Positions 7,277 through 14,763 are shown, counted from the first letter of the stretch. The stretch is DNA of 35,919 nucleotides from a bacterium (GCA_030649205.1 JAUSGE010000046.1:1-35919); one strand, 5' to 3'. The notes: generated from the sequence alone by a model not told the origin. Numbers and translations: made by a program.

Positions 7277-9205
7277 TTAAAAATTAACCTTTTGATCATT
7301 CGCGAACTTCCCAAACTCCTCCGCAATCTCGTCTAAATCATGATCAATAATTTTCTTCCCCTCCATATTAAACATAACATTGCCGTCTTTGTCTTTTCTA
7401 TAAATATATTCTCCCGACGAATCTTTTCCGCCTTTTTTTGAAACCGCCATGAAAATTTGATAGTCTTTGGGCGCTTCCTCGCCTTCTCTGAATTTCTGTA
7501 AAAACATAACAGATGTTTTTGCACCGGTGTGCGGCTTAAAAGTATTGCCGTGCAGGCCGACAACCGCCAACAGCCTGGCCTTATTTAAAATAAATTTTCT
7601 TACATATTCCATCTGCGTATTATTCAAAACTCCCTGCGGCAAAACTATAGCCATGCGCCCGCCAGGTTTTAAAAAATTTAAATCTCTTTCAATAAAAAGA
7701 ACATCGCGCGAAACTTTATTTTGATGCTTTGAAGTTTTTTCAAAATCTTTATTCCACTTAAAACCGAGGTCATACTTATTAAGCAGGATTCCTTTAATCT
7801 CTCCGGCAAAGGGTGGATTGGTTAAGACAATATCAAAATTAAAATCGCTCATTTTTTCCTGATTACGCCTATTTTCTTCGCTGTCTTTAAATGTCCTTAA
7901 AAACGGGCGAAAGCGCGTTCTGGTTTCTTCATTCCAAATTTCCGAGTCAAGAGAATTGGCGTAAGTTACATTAGTCTTTCCGTCTCCGGCTATTAGCATC
8001 ATAGCTTTACCGATTTTTACCGAGCGCGGGTCAAAATCAATGCCAAAAAGATGCTTTTCCGCATAGTCTTTTTGCTTTACGTCGGTACTGCTGCCGTATT
8101 TTTCTTTGGTCAGTTCATTTTGCCACACATATTGCATGGCATGGAGTAAAAAACCGCAGCTTCCGGCCGCCGAATCAATAATAAAATCTTTTGAAGCCGG
8201 GGCTAACATTTTTACCGCCATATCAATAACGTGCCGCGGGGTAAAGTACTGACCCTTTTCACCCTTCGCGTCCAAATTAATAAGATATTCAAAAGCGTCG
8301 TCAATAATCTGGAGATTTGAGCCGAAGAGCCTATGCTTTTGCAGGAGCGAAACCGCCGGCACGACAACATTCTCCGGTATTTCTATTTCGTCATTGGCTT
8401 TAAAAACATCGCGCCATTGGCTTTTGGCATCTTCAAACAGGCGCGAAAGATTATTTAGATTTTCCTTATTCGTCGCTCCGGCGATTATCCTAAATCGCCT
8501 GTTTTCATTTCTGGGAGTTTCAATTTCATCATAAAGTTTCGCGTAAATCAGTTTAAATATTTCATCAAAAGAATCAACTCCGCAATTGGCTAAAACGACT
8601 TCCTGCAAATCATAAATCAGCTGTTTTAAATTTAAAATTTCGTCCAGATCTTCGTAAGCAATCTTCTTGGAGCGTACATCCTCCACGGTTTCATTAAATT
8701 TTGGAATCTCTATAAGATCTTCAAAAAGGTTCGGATCGGTTCTTAAAATATTATTTTGAATTTTCCCATCAGTTAAAACCAATATCGGCGCTCCGGTGGC
8801 GTTGGCATAACTTTTTAGCTGTCCCAATCCGTCTTTAACGTCAGGCTTTTTCACTTCAACCATTAAATACGGAGTTTTTCCATCATCGCGATAAATAACA
8901 ATATCAGCCCTCTTTTTCCCTACCTCCCTGCCGAATTGCACATCAACTTCAACATCAATCCGATCAAGCGGATATTTATAAAAATTGATCAATTTATAAA
9001 CCATTAATTGGCGAATGATTTCTTCCGGCTTGGCGACTAAATTTTTACTTCTCTTTAAGCATTGTAAATAATATTTCCCGTCTTTTTCTGAAAAATCCAA
9101 AACCTGCTCCGGGCTTATTTCCTCAAATACGGATAACCCGTATTGCATATCGGTATTCTTAAATATTTTACCAATAATTTCACTGGCTAATTTTTGATTT
9201 GCCAT
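7277..9205 (-). CDS. Fused HsdR-N-type nuclease / N6-adenine methyltransferase (HsdM-like)
   Basis: This 642-aa protein joins two modules. Residues about 60-150 match the HsdR N-terminal nuclease domain: KRADIVIY (Asp101), then LMVEVKKPD (Glu117, Lys119), then GQLKSYANATGAPILVLTDG. Residues about 280-600 are a type I N6-adenine methyltransferase: motif X GQYFTPR (318-324), SAM motif DSAAGSCGFLL (344-354; canonical DPACGTGGFLL), FGIDFDP and catalytic NPPF (463-466). A long helical linker connects them. Fusion of nuclease and methylase in a protein this long, with a separate S subunit, recalls BcgI-type IIB enzymes rather than classical HsdM. The start lies 4 nt after the lexA stop. Confidence 0.88.
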   Translation of the reverse strand: MANQKLASEIIGKIFKNTDMQYGLSVFEEISPEQVLDFSEKDGKYYLQCLKRSKNLVAKPEEIIRQLMVYKLINFYKYPLDRIDVEVDVQFGREVGKKRADIVIYRDDGKTPYLMVEVKKPDVKDGLGQLKSYANATGAPILVLTDGKIQNNILRTDPNLFEDLIEIPKFNETVEDVRSKKIAYEDLDEILNLKQLIYDLQEVVLANCGVDSFDEIFKLIYAKLYDEIETPRNENRRFRIIAGATNKENLNNLSRLFEDAKSQWRDVFKANDEIEIPENVVVPAVSLLQKHRLFGSNLQIIDDAFEYLINLDAKGEKGQYFTPRHVIDMAVKMLAPASKDFIIDSAAGSCGFLLHAMQYVWQNELTKEKYGSSTDVKQKDYAEKHLFGIDFDPRSVKIGKAMMLIAGDGKTNVTYANSLDSEIWNEETRTRFRPFLRTFKDSEENRRNQEKMSDFNFDIVLTNPPFAGEIKGILLNKYDLGFKWNKDFEKTSKHQNKVSRDVLFIERDLNFLKPGGRMAIVLPQGVLNNTQMEYVRKFILNKARLLAVVGLHGNTFKPHTGAKTSVMFLQKFREGEEAPKDYQIFMAVSKKGGKDSSGEYIYRKDKDGNVMFNMEGKKIIDHDLDEIAEEFGKFANDQKVNF

Positions 9206-9209
9206 ATTT

Positions 9210-9851
9210 TTATTTTACTTTACTTAGATTTAAAATAACTTTTCCATCAAAAAATACTTCGCCGGGAATAATTATAATATTTTTATAATTCGGATTTTCC
9301 GGCTTAAGATATCTTTTACCGCCGTCAGCAACGAATCTTTTTACAGTAGTACCTTGATCAGTTCTCGCCAGCACAATATCACCGCTTTTAAACTCTTTAG
9401 CCTTTTTTACTAAAAGCATATCGCCATTATCAATGCCGGCATTTGTCATTGAATCTCCATAAACTTTTACGACAAACAGTTGTTCATTTGATTGATTAAT
9501 TTTTTCGTCCTTAACTATCTGTCCCGGAAGAGGCATCCAGGTAAAAGAAGTTTCTTCAAGCGTCTCAATAAAAGGGCCTGCCGCTGTTCCGCCAACGACA
9601 GGCGCTAACTGATCTTTATTTAATATTTTATAACCTAAAGGTAAAATTGTTATGCCTCTAGCCTGGCCTTCTGACCGCACAATATACCCCTTAACCGTAA
9701 GCGCATCCAAATAATTTAATACTGCTTGGTTGGAAACTACATCCAATTCGTTTTTTAAATCAGCCAAAGTGGGAGGGAAACCGGTTGATTCTATATTATT
9801 ATATATTATTTCCAATACTTTTTTTTGCTTTGGAGTAATATTTTTTATCAT
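9210..9851 (-). CDS. lexA: LexA-family SOS repressor
   Basis: This 213-aa protein has a winged-helix DNA-binding domain (about 1-70, with FPPTLADLKNELDVVSNQAV and the wing ending GQARGITIL) and an S24 self-cleaving domain. The cleavage site is Ala91-Gly92 in GGTAAGPF, with catalytic Ser134 (YGDSM) and Lys171 (TVKRF). All residues needed for RecA-stimulated autocleavage are present. It is the first gene of a tightly packed operon with the restriction-modification genes and starts about 10 bp after its own -10 box. Being AT-rich like its partners, it may be a cargo repressor dedicated to this operon rather than the global SOS regulator. Confidence 0.9.
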   Translation of the reverse strand: MIKNITPKQKKVLEIIYNNIESTGFPPTLADLKNELDVVSNQAVLNYLDALTVKGYIVRSEGQARGITILPLGYKILNKDQLAPVVGGTAAGPFIETLEETSFTWMPLPGQIVKDEKINQSNEQLFVVKVYGDSMTNAGIDNGDMLLVKKAKEFKSGDIVLARTDQGTTVKRFVADGGKRYLKPENPNYKNIIIIPGEVFFDGKVILNLSKVK

Positions 9852-9859
9852 ATATTTAT

Positions 9860-9888
9860 ATTATATATGACCAAAATATGACTGTCAA
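9860..9888 (-). promoter_or_regulatory. lexA-RM operon promoter with direct-repeat operator candidate
   Basis: On the minus strand TTGACA (9883-9888) and TATAAT (9860-9865) are separated by exactly 17 bp. On the plus strand two copies of ATATGAC (9865-9871 and 9876-9882), one helical turn apart, fill the spacer, so a bound repressor would block RNA polymerase. Transcription would start about 2 nt before the lexA ATG, giving an essentially leaderless mRNA. That LexA is the ligand is inferred from position. Confidence 0.65.
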
Positions 9889-9897
9889 ATAATAAAA

Positions 9898-9917
9898 AAT
9901 GGCTTTTTTAAGCCATT
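9898..9917 (-). terminator. Rho-independent terminator after the exonuclease gene
   Basis: The stem AATGGCTT (9898-9905) pairs with AAGCCATT (9910-9917) around a 4-nt loop. On the minus strand it is followed by a T-rich tract. It separates the sod-exonuclease transcript from the lexA promoter. Confidence 0.7.
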
Positions 9918-9969
9918 ATAAAAATAGTTATCCACAGTTTTATTGAGAGAAAAAATGATTATTAACTGA

Positions 9970-9991
9970 CTTACGCCTTTTTCGGCAACTC
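9970..9991. repeat. Right copy of 22-bp direct repeat at the exonuclease 3' end
   Basis: This copy is identical to 4634-4655. It contains the last codons (ELPKKA) and the TAA stop of the exonuclease gene. Together the two copies bracket tspO, the hsd genes and lexA. Confidence 0.7.
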
Positions 9992-10768
9992 CCCGTTTAG
10001 GGCATTTTTGATGATGTCCTTGGTCTCCTGGGAAAAATCAGCGGACATAATCCACCGCAAAAAGCCCGGGTCTTGCTTAACCACTTCGGCTAGCGGCTGG
10101 CCTTTGTATTTGGAAAAAGAAAAATGCGCCTGGCCGTTGCGCCAAAAAAATTTCCGCTCATTGTCAACGTAGCGGCCGTCGGACGCGTGATGAATTTTAT
10201 AAATATAATCCCAATCCCTGATTTCGCTGTATTGATCAAGCTGCTGGCCTAAAATTTCCGCGGTCGCTTCCACGTCTCCCAGAGCGCTGTGCGCCTCCTC
10301 ATGGTCTTTGCCGCAATAAAATTTATAAGCCGCGGACAAAGTGCGCGGCTCCATGTGGTGGTAAATCGTTTTGGAGTCAATGATTTTCGCGGCCGCGTAA
10401 TCAAAGCCCATGCCGACGCGCAAAAACTCGCGCCTAAGCATGGGCAAATCAAAATTCGCAATGTTAAAACCGCCGTAATAGCAATCATTAAAAATCGCCC
10501 AAAAATCCTGGGCTTTTTCCCTGAAAGTCGGCTGGTCTTTAACCTGTTCATCCGTAATGCCGTGCAGTTCCGTTACTTCGGCCGGAATGCCCATTTCCGG
10601 ATTTAAAAAAACATCCCCCTTGCTAGCCACGCCGTTAGGCATGATTTTTAAATAAGCAATCTCTATTATCCTGTCCAAAGAAACCGACAAGCCGGTTGAC
10701 TCAATGTCAAAAATCACCAGCGGCTTGTCCAGCTTGATCAGCTTGGTTATTTTATTGTCTTTAATCAT
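9971..10768 (-). CDS. DnaQ-like DEDDh 3'-5' exonuclease with ExoX-like C-terminal domain
   Basis: This 265-aa protein has an N-terminal exonuclease fold with the four acidic residues and histidine of the DEDDh class: DIEST (Asp21, Glu23), NFDLPML (Asp107), [10 protein letters not shown] (His160, Asp165). The C-terminal part (about 215-258, [24 protein letters not shown]) matches the small domain found after ExoX-type exonucleases. It could proofread or act in repair; a role as the DNA polymerase III epsilon subunit is possible but not shown. Its start overlaps the superoxide dismutase stop as ATGA. Its last codons are duplicated upstream of ruvB. Confidence 0.88.
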   Translation of the reverse strand: MIKDNKITKLIKLDKPLVIFDIESTGLSVSLDRIIEIAYLKIMPNGVASKGDVFLNPEMGIPAEVTELHGITDEQVKDQPTFREKAQDFWAIFNDCYYGGFNIANFDLPMLRREFLRVGMGFDYAAAKIIDSKTIYHHMEPRTLSAAYKFYCGKDHEEAHSALGDVEATAEILGQQLDQYSEIRDWDYIYKIHHASDGRYVDNERKFFWRNGQAHFSFSKYKGQPLAEVVKQDPGFLRWIMSADFSQETKDIIKNALNGELPKKA

Positions 10769-11364
10769 AAATTATTATTGGCCCCATTCCAATCAACAAT
10801 CTGCCAAAAAGCTTCTATAAATTTAGCGCGTTCGTTTTTGTAATCTAAATAATAGGCATGCTCCCAAACATCCAGCGCCAGCAGAACTTTAAACTGCGGC
10901 AATAAATTAACATTATGCTTTTCAATTTGCATGAGCAAAAGCTGATCGTTTTTTTGGCAATAGGCCAAGGCCGCCCAGCCCGAGCCTTCCGCGCTTAAAG
11001 CGGCTTGTGAAAATTCTTTTTTAAACCTGTCCAGACTGCCAAATTCCGCATTTATTTTTTCGGCCAGCTCTCCCGACGGCTCGCCGCCTCCGCCTTTGGT
11101 CTTAGGGGCCAAGCTTTTCCAGAACAAAGAATGCAAAATATGGCCGCTTACCTGAAACGACAGCTCCTTCAAAGTCGCTTTCATGTCCACATCGTCATTT
11201 TCCGCTCTGGCCTTGGCCAGTTTGTCCAGCGCCAAGTTGGCGCCGTTGACGTAAGCTAAATGATGTTTGTCATGATGCAATTTTAATTGCTCTTCGGAGA
11301 TATATGGCGCCAGCTCATTATAGCCGTATGGCAGGTCAGGTAGTAAATATTGTTTTTGTTGCAT
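10765..11364 (-). CDS. Superoxide dismutase, Fe/Mn type
   Basis: This 199-aa enzyme converts superoxide to oxygen and hydrogen peroxide. The four metal ligands are visible: His30 (LHHDKHH), His78 (HILHSLFW), Asp165 and His169 ([13 protein letters not shown]). The start at 11364 ([15 protein letters not shown]) matches the family N-terminus. A longer open frame reaches 11439, but its 25 extra codons come from a palindromic repeat and are spurious. Metal choice between Fe and Mn cannot be assigned safely. It is translationally coupled to the exonuclease. A superoxide dismutase points to at least occasional oxygen exposure. Confidence 0.95.
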   Translation of the reverse strand: MQQKQYLLPDLPYGYNELAPYISEEQLKLHHDKHHLAYVNGANLALDKLAKARAENDDVDMKATLKELSFQVSGHILHSLFWKSLAPKTKGGGGEPSGELAEKINAEFGSLDRFKKEFSQAALSAEGSGWAALAYCQKNDQLLLMQIEKHNVNLLPQFKVLLALDVWEHAYYLDYKNERAKFIEAFWQIVDWNGANNNL

Positions 11365-11372
11365 ATTACTTA

Positions 11373-11485
11373 TGCCATTGCGAGGAGTCCGTACTCGGGC
11401 GACGAAGCAATCTCCGGTTAAGAGCTGCATATGTGCCATTGAACCGGAGATTGCTTCGCCCGCTAACGCGGAACTCGCAATGACA
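11373..11485. repeat. Palindromic interspersed repeat, family A, copy 1
   Basis: The outer arms contain CATTGCGAG and CTCGCAATG. The inner arms GAAGCAATCTCCGGTT (11404-11419) and AACCGGAGATTGCTTC (11442-11457) are perfect 16-bp complements. The element lies in the leader of the superoxide dismutase gene. Related copies are at 26246, 31595 and 34633. Confidence 0.85.
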
Positions 11486-11519
11486 GTTTAACTTTTTAAA
11501 TATACCCTCTCTGGATTAA

Positions 11520-12086
11520 TTATTTATTAAACAAAAGCTTATAAAATTTTTTATATTCTTTTTTATCATACCTGGCGCGCAACATGGCGTTCACCAGCTC
11601 TGTTTCATAAAAATTCGGCTCATCCGCTAATTGTAAAAATTCATCATAACTAATTAACTTGCTGGTAATTTTTTCCCCAGCGTCCAGCTTCTGCGGCTGC
11701 CAGTAAAGGCAATCGCGCGCGATGTAAGTATAAACTGTCCAAATCATTTTGCCCACCGGATTGATCGCCTGCCGCAATTTCCAGTCGCGCGCCACATAAC
11801 CGGTTTCTTCCAACAGTTCCCGCTTAGCCGCATTCAAAGGAGTTTCGCCCGGTTCCAATCGGCCGCCGGCCAAGCCTAAAAATGTCCTAGGCTGATTAGG
11901 CTGCTGCTCATTTAAAACCAAAATTTTGTCGCCCACTACCGGAATAACCTGCGCTGTGTCCGGGCGTTTAAGCATTTCAAAAGTCGCCACCGAACCGTCA
12001 AACATTTTCTGCGGCCATTGCCAAACTTCAAAAATTTCTCCTTTAAACACTGGCTTGGCGTTTTTTGGCAATCTCTTTTTTTTCAT
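11520..12086 (-). CDS. Nudix hydrolase, ADP-ribose pyrophosphatase-like
   Basis: This 188-aa protein has a perfect Nudix box, GRLEPGETPLNAAKREL followed by LEETGY, matching Gx5Ex7REUxEExGU, which binds divalent metal for hydrolysis of nucleoside diphosphate derivatives. The N-terminal region (FEVWQWPQKMFDGSVATFEML) and overall length resemble ADP-sugar pyrophosphatases. The exact substrate cannot be read from sequence. It stands alone, downstream of a strong terminator and a palindrome, and upstream of the repeat next to the superoxide dismutase gene. Confidence 0.88.
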   Translation of the reverse strand: MKKKRLPKNAKPVFKGEIFEVWQWPQKMFDGSVATFEMLKRPDTAQVIPVVGDKILVLNEQQPNQPRTFLGLAGGRLEPGETPLNAAKRELLEETGYVARDWKLRQAINPVGKMIWTVYTYIARDCLYWQPQKLDAGEKITSKLISYDEFLQLADEPNFYETELVNAMLRARYDKKEYKKFYKLLFNK

Positions 12087-12131
12087 AACTTTATTCTACA
12101 ATACTTCCGAAAATAATAACACCCCCATATA

Positions 12132-12164
12132 AGACACTCGGTGTCCACTGGACACCGAGTGTCT
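12132..12164. repeat. Perfect 15-bp inverted repeat upstream of the Nudix gene
   Basis: The arms AGACACTCGGTGTCC and GGACACCGAGTGTCT flank a 3-nt loop. Each arm is itself a near-palindrome (GACAC-TCG-GTGTC), so alternative hairpins can form. It is probably a small interspersed repeat. Confidence 0.7.
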
Positions 12165-12176
12165 GCGTACTATATT

Positions 12177-12234
12177 TATCAAAGCTATAAAAAACATCCC
12201 CGAGAAATCGGGGGTGTTTTTTATAGCTTTGATA
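12177..12234 (-). terminator. Strong, probably bidirectional terminator after the RRM gene
   Basis: Two 27-nt arms (12177-12203 and 12208-12234) pair fully except for one G-U wobble, around a GAAA/TTTC loop. The GC core CCCCGA/TCGGGG is flanked by an A-tract on one side and a T-tract on the other, so it can terminate in both directions. It starts 7 nt after the RRM stop codon. Confidence 0.8.
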
Positions 12235-12240
12235 ATCAAA

Positions 12241-12573
12241 TTACCAATTGCTTGAACCGCCGCGGCTGCCGCGATCAAAACTTCTGCCGCCGCCGTTGCC
12301 GCCGAAACTTCTTTTCGGCCGGTCTTCCTGCGGTCTGGCTTCGTTGACGGTAATCTGACGACCGTCCAATTCCTTGCCATTGAACATTTCAATGGCGGCC
12401 TGCGCTTCTTCCTCGGTCGCCATTTCCACAAATCCAAAGCCTTTTGATCGGCCAGTCATCTTATCCATGATAATGATGGCTGAAGTCACATTGCCGGCCT
12501 GGGAGAAAGCGTCTTTCAAGGCGCCTTCGGTGGTTGAGTACGAAACTCCACCGACGTATAATTTTTTGCTCAT
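12241..12573 (-). CDS. RNA-binding protein with RRM and Gly-rich tail
   Basis: This 110-aa protein carries one RNA-recognition motif (residues 3-80), with RNP2 LYVGGV and RNP1 KGFGFVEM, followed by an Arg/Gly-rich tail (PKRSFGGNGGGRSFDRG) ending in Trp. This is the layout of small cyanobacterial and other bacterial Rbp proteins, often cold-induced RNA chaperones. The gene has its own consensus promoter, a structured leader of about 95 nt and one of the few good Shine-Dalgarno sites in the window (AGGAAAG, 12582-12588). A strong terminator makes it monocistronic. RNA targets are unknown. Confidence 0.92.
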   Translation of the reverse strand: MSKKLYVGGVSYSTTEGALKDAFSQAGNVTSAIIIMDKMTGRSKGFGFVEMATEEEAQAAIEMFNGKELDGRQITVNEARPQEDRPKRSFGGNGGGRSFDRGSRGGSSNW

Positions 12574-12589
12574 ACACTTACTTTCCTAA

Positions 12590-12646
12590 ATGTTTTTTAA
12601 TTAAATGTAAGTCGACTTTCTTATTTTGCCTTCACTTAAAAAACAT
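12590..12646 (-). promoter_or_regulatory. Structured 5' leader of the RRM gene
   Basis: ATGTTTTTTAA (12590-12600) and TTAAAAAACAT (12636-12646) are perfect 11-bp complements enclosing the palindrome AAGTCGACTT. The ribosome-binding site lies just outside the stem. Leaders of this kind often control cold-shock RNA-binding genes; that role is inferred here. Confidence 0.5.
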
Positions 12647-12675
12647 AAGGGAAGTAAAATAACTCTTACAAGGGA

Positions 12676-12704
12676 AGTATAGCCCAGATTAGGTAAAATG
12701 TCAA
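12676..12704 (-). promoter_or_regulatory. Promoter of the RRM gene
   Basis: On the minus strand TTGACA (12699-12704) and TATACT (12676-12681) are 17 bp apart. Transcription would start near 12669, about 95 nt before the ATG. Confidence 0.75.
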
Positions 12705-12726
12705 GAGGCGCGCTGATATCAGCAAT

Positions 12727-13248
12727 TTACTTCACTAAATCCCCCGCATAATAATCACCCAGCAGACTTTCCGCGTAACTGGAATGCGGGCGGCCAACAT
12801 CCTTGGTCCGGAAAGCTTGCGTGGCTTCTTGGCCGCAATAAGGCACGATCGTGCCGGCTCCGCCCGGATGGGCAGACAAATAGCTGGTAACATCATAAAC
12901 CTTGCCGCTGACAATCAGCCAGCAATCGCCGGCCAAGCTATGTTTAGCCACGCCGGCCGCGCTTAAAGGAGCCGGCCCGGCGGGCTTGGGCGGCGGAGGA
13001 AAAGGCGCTTCTTTCCTTGGCTCGATTTTTTTATTGGCCGGAGTCGTGGACGCGCTGCCGGATTGGCTGTTCCGGCCAGCCTGCTCAACCGGCGAGCTGG
13101 TGGCGATGGGCGCGGATATATTAGTATCTGTTGAGCCGGAGTTATTTGATTCAATTTTAGCTTTTTGGTTAAAAATTAGGCCGGAAATTAAAACCGCGGC
13201 CACCACTGACCAAAAAATAAACAGCGCTGTCCCAATTATTTTTTTCAT
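12727..13248 (-). CDS. Membrane-anchored cytochrome b5-like heme protein
   Basis: This 173-aa protein has an N-terminal membrane anchor (about 4-26, IIGTALFIFWSVVAAVLISGLIF), a long Ser/Pro/Ala-rich linker and a C-terminal cytochrome b5 domain (about 105-173). The heme-axial histidines are in SAHPGG and in GRPHSSYAESLL. The domain should face outside the membrane and transfer electrons. The start at 13248 (MKKIIGT) places the anchor at the terminus; a longer frame begins at 13311 but adds 21 residues of poor composition. It is divergent from glnA. Confidence 0.85.
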   Translation of the reverse strand: MKKIIGTALFIFWSVVAAVLISGLIFNQKAKIESNNSGSTDTNISAPIATSSPVEQAGRNSQSGSASTTPANKKIEPRKEAPFPPPPKPAGPAPLSAAGVAKHSLAGDCWLIVSGKVYDVTSYLSAHPGGAGTIVPYCGQEATQAFRTKDVGRPHSSYAESLLGDYYAGDLVK

Positions 13249-13255
13249 ATAACAT

Positions 13256-13284
13256 AGAATAGCACAAATATCAATAAAGTTAAA
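13256..13284 (-). promoter_or_regulatory. Possible promoter of the cytochrome b5-like gene
   Basis: On the minus strand TTTAAC (13279-13284) and TATTCT (13256-13261) are 17 bp apart. The predicted start is about one base from the ATG at 13248, so the mRNA would be leaderless. Both boxes deviate from consensus. Confidence 0.4.
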
Positions 13285-13296
13285 TACCTGAACTAT

Positions 13297-13324
13297 TTGA
13301 CACAGCGGCAAGCTGTGGTAAAAT
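13297..13324 (+). promoter_or_regulatory. glnA promoter
   Basis: TTGACA (13297-13302) and TAAAAT (13319-13324) are 16 bp apart. The leader of about 88 nt contains a family B double hairpin (13354-13400). Confidence 0.65.
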
Positions 13325-13353
13325 TTACAGATAACAAAATTTATAAATTTTTA

Positions 13354-13400
13354 CCCTGCTTTGGCAGGCTTTTAAATAACTCTGACTAAAGTCAGGCAGA
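13354..13400. repeat. Double-hairpin repeat, family B, copy 1
   Basis: This element has two small hairpins in tandem, CCTGC/GCAGG and CTGACT/AGTCAG, joined by an AT-rich linker. It is the reverse-complement orientation of the copy at 32991-33040 upstream of guaB. Stem bases differ between copies but pairing is kept. Confidence 0.75.
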
Positions 13401-13418
13401 AATATAATAAATAATCTT

Positions 13419-14744
13419 ATGACCAAAGACCAAATTTTGGAAAGCGCGAGGCAGCAGGGAGTTGATTTTATTAATCTCCAGTTCGCGGACATTCTCGGCT
13501 TGGTTAAAGCCGTAACCATTCCGGTTAGCAAACTGGATGAAGCCATTGACCATAACGTCTGGTTTGACGGCTCTTCCATCGAAGGCTTTACCAGAATTTT
13601 TGAGTCAGACATGTTTTTAAAATTGGACCTGGAAACCTTCGCGATTCTGCCCTGGCAAAAGAACACCGCGCGCCTGATTTGCGACGTCTATCTGCCGGAC
13701 GGCCAGCCGTTCCCTGGCGACCCGCGCCAGGTTTTAAAATTGCAGTTAGCTGAAGCGAAAAAGCTGGGCTATATCTATAATGTCGGGCCGGAACTGGAAT
13801 TTTTTCTGTTTAACAAATCAGACCATGGCAAAATAGCGGCCTGGCCGCATGACACGGCCGGCTATTTTGATCTGTCAACCGATCTGGCTCAAGCAATCAG
13901 GCAGGAAATGACCGAAGCCTTAAGAGGCTTAAACATTGACGTGGAAACGTTGCATCATGAAGTGGCGGCTGGCCAGCATGAAATTGACTTTAAATACGCC
14001 GACGCCTTAGTTACGGCTGATCGCGCCGTCACTTTCCGCTACGCCTTAAAAGCCATCGCGCAAAAGCATAATTTGCATGTCACTTTTATGCCTAAACCCA
14101 TAGAAGGCATTAACGGCTCGGGCATGCATGTTCATCAGAGCTTGTTTGATGCGAGTTCCCGGAATAACGCTTTTTTTGACGCTAGCGGCAAATTTCATTT
14201 GTCCGAGTTGGCGCTAAATTTCATCGCCGGCCAGCTCAAGCACGCGCCAGGTTTCGCGGCCGTTACCAATCCCTTGGTCAATTCCTATAAACGCCTGGTG
14301 CCGGGCTACGAAGCTCCGGTCTACGTGGCCTGGGGCCAAACCAACCGCTCGGCCTTAATCCGCATCCCGTCGTTCACGGCCGGACGGGAAAAAGCCGTCA
14401 GGTGCGAACTGCGCTGTCCTGATCCGGCGGCCAATCCTTACCTGGCTTTTGCCGTGATGCTGGCCAGCGGGCTGGACGGAATAAAAAGCAAACTGGCTCC
14501 GCCCGAATCAATTGAAGAAAATATTTTCAAGTTTTCCGACGAACAGGCCAAACAGCATAACGTCGGCAATTTGCCGGAAAATTTGCGCGCGGCTGTTCAA
14601 CTATTGGGCCAAGACGAGGTGGTAAAAAATGCCTTAGGCCCGCATGTCTATGAAAATTTCGTGGCGGCCAAAACCGCTGAATGGGACAGCTACAAAACTT
14701 TTGTCAGCGGCTGGGAGCAAAAAAAATATCTGGAAATCTATTAA
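13419..14744 (+). CDS. glnA: Glutamine synthetase type I
   Basis: This 441-aa enzyme makes glutamine from glutamate, ammonia and ATP. Family motifs include WFDGSSIEGF near residue 50, the ATP-binding region MPKPIEGINGSGMHVHQS and the C-terminal PGYEAPVYVAWGQTNRSALIRIP. Length fits the short GS-I form without the extra insertion of the beta group. At the position of the adenylylated Tyr of enteric enzymes (NLYDLPPEE) the sequence is NIFKFSDEQ, so the Tyr is Phe and adenylylation is not expected. It is monocistronic, with its own promoter and terminator. A family B hairpin in the leader may influence expression. Confidence 0.96.
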   Translation: MTKDQILESARQQGVDFINLQFADILGLVKAVTIPVSKLDEAIDHNVWFDGSSIEGFTRIFESDMFLKLDLETFAILPWQKNTARLICDVYLPDGQPFPGDPRQVLKLQLAEAKKLGYIYNVGPELEFFLFNKSDHGKIAAWPHDTAGYFDLSTDLAQAIRQEMTEALRGLNIDVETLHHEVAAGQHEIDFKYADALVTADRAVTFRYALKAIAQKHNLHVTFMPKPIEGINGSGMHVHQSLFDASSRNNAFFDASGKFHLSELALNFIAGQLKHAPGFAAVTNPLVNSYKRLVPGYEAPVYVAWGQTNRSALIRIPSFTAGREKAVRCELRCPDPAANPYLAFAVMLASGLDGIKSKLAPPESIEENIFKFSDEQAKQHNVGNLPENLRAAVQLLGQDEVVKNALGPHVYENFVAAKTAEWDSYKTFVSGWEQKKYLEIY

Positions 14745-14763
14745 AGATTACCCGCTCATTATT

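Noticed and set aside
9928-9936. Perfect DnaA box TTATCCACA upstream of lexA
   Set aside because: Only one box is seen, with no cluster, AT-unwinding region or dnaA/dnaN gene nearby, so an origin is not supported. It may be chance.
11365-11439. N-terminal extension of the superoxide dismutase frame
   Set aside because: The extra 25 codons are translated palindromic repeat and do not match the family N-terminus; the ATG at 11364 does.
12096-12437. 113-codon minus-strand frame
   Set aside because: It overlaps the RRM gene in another frame and runs through its terminator and a palindrome.
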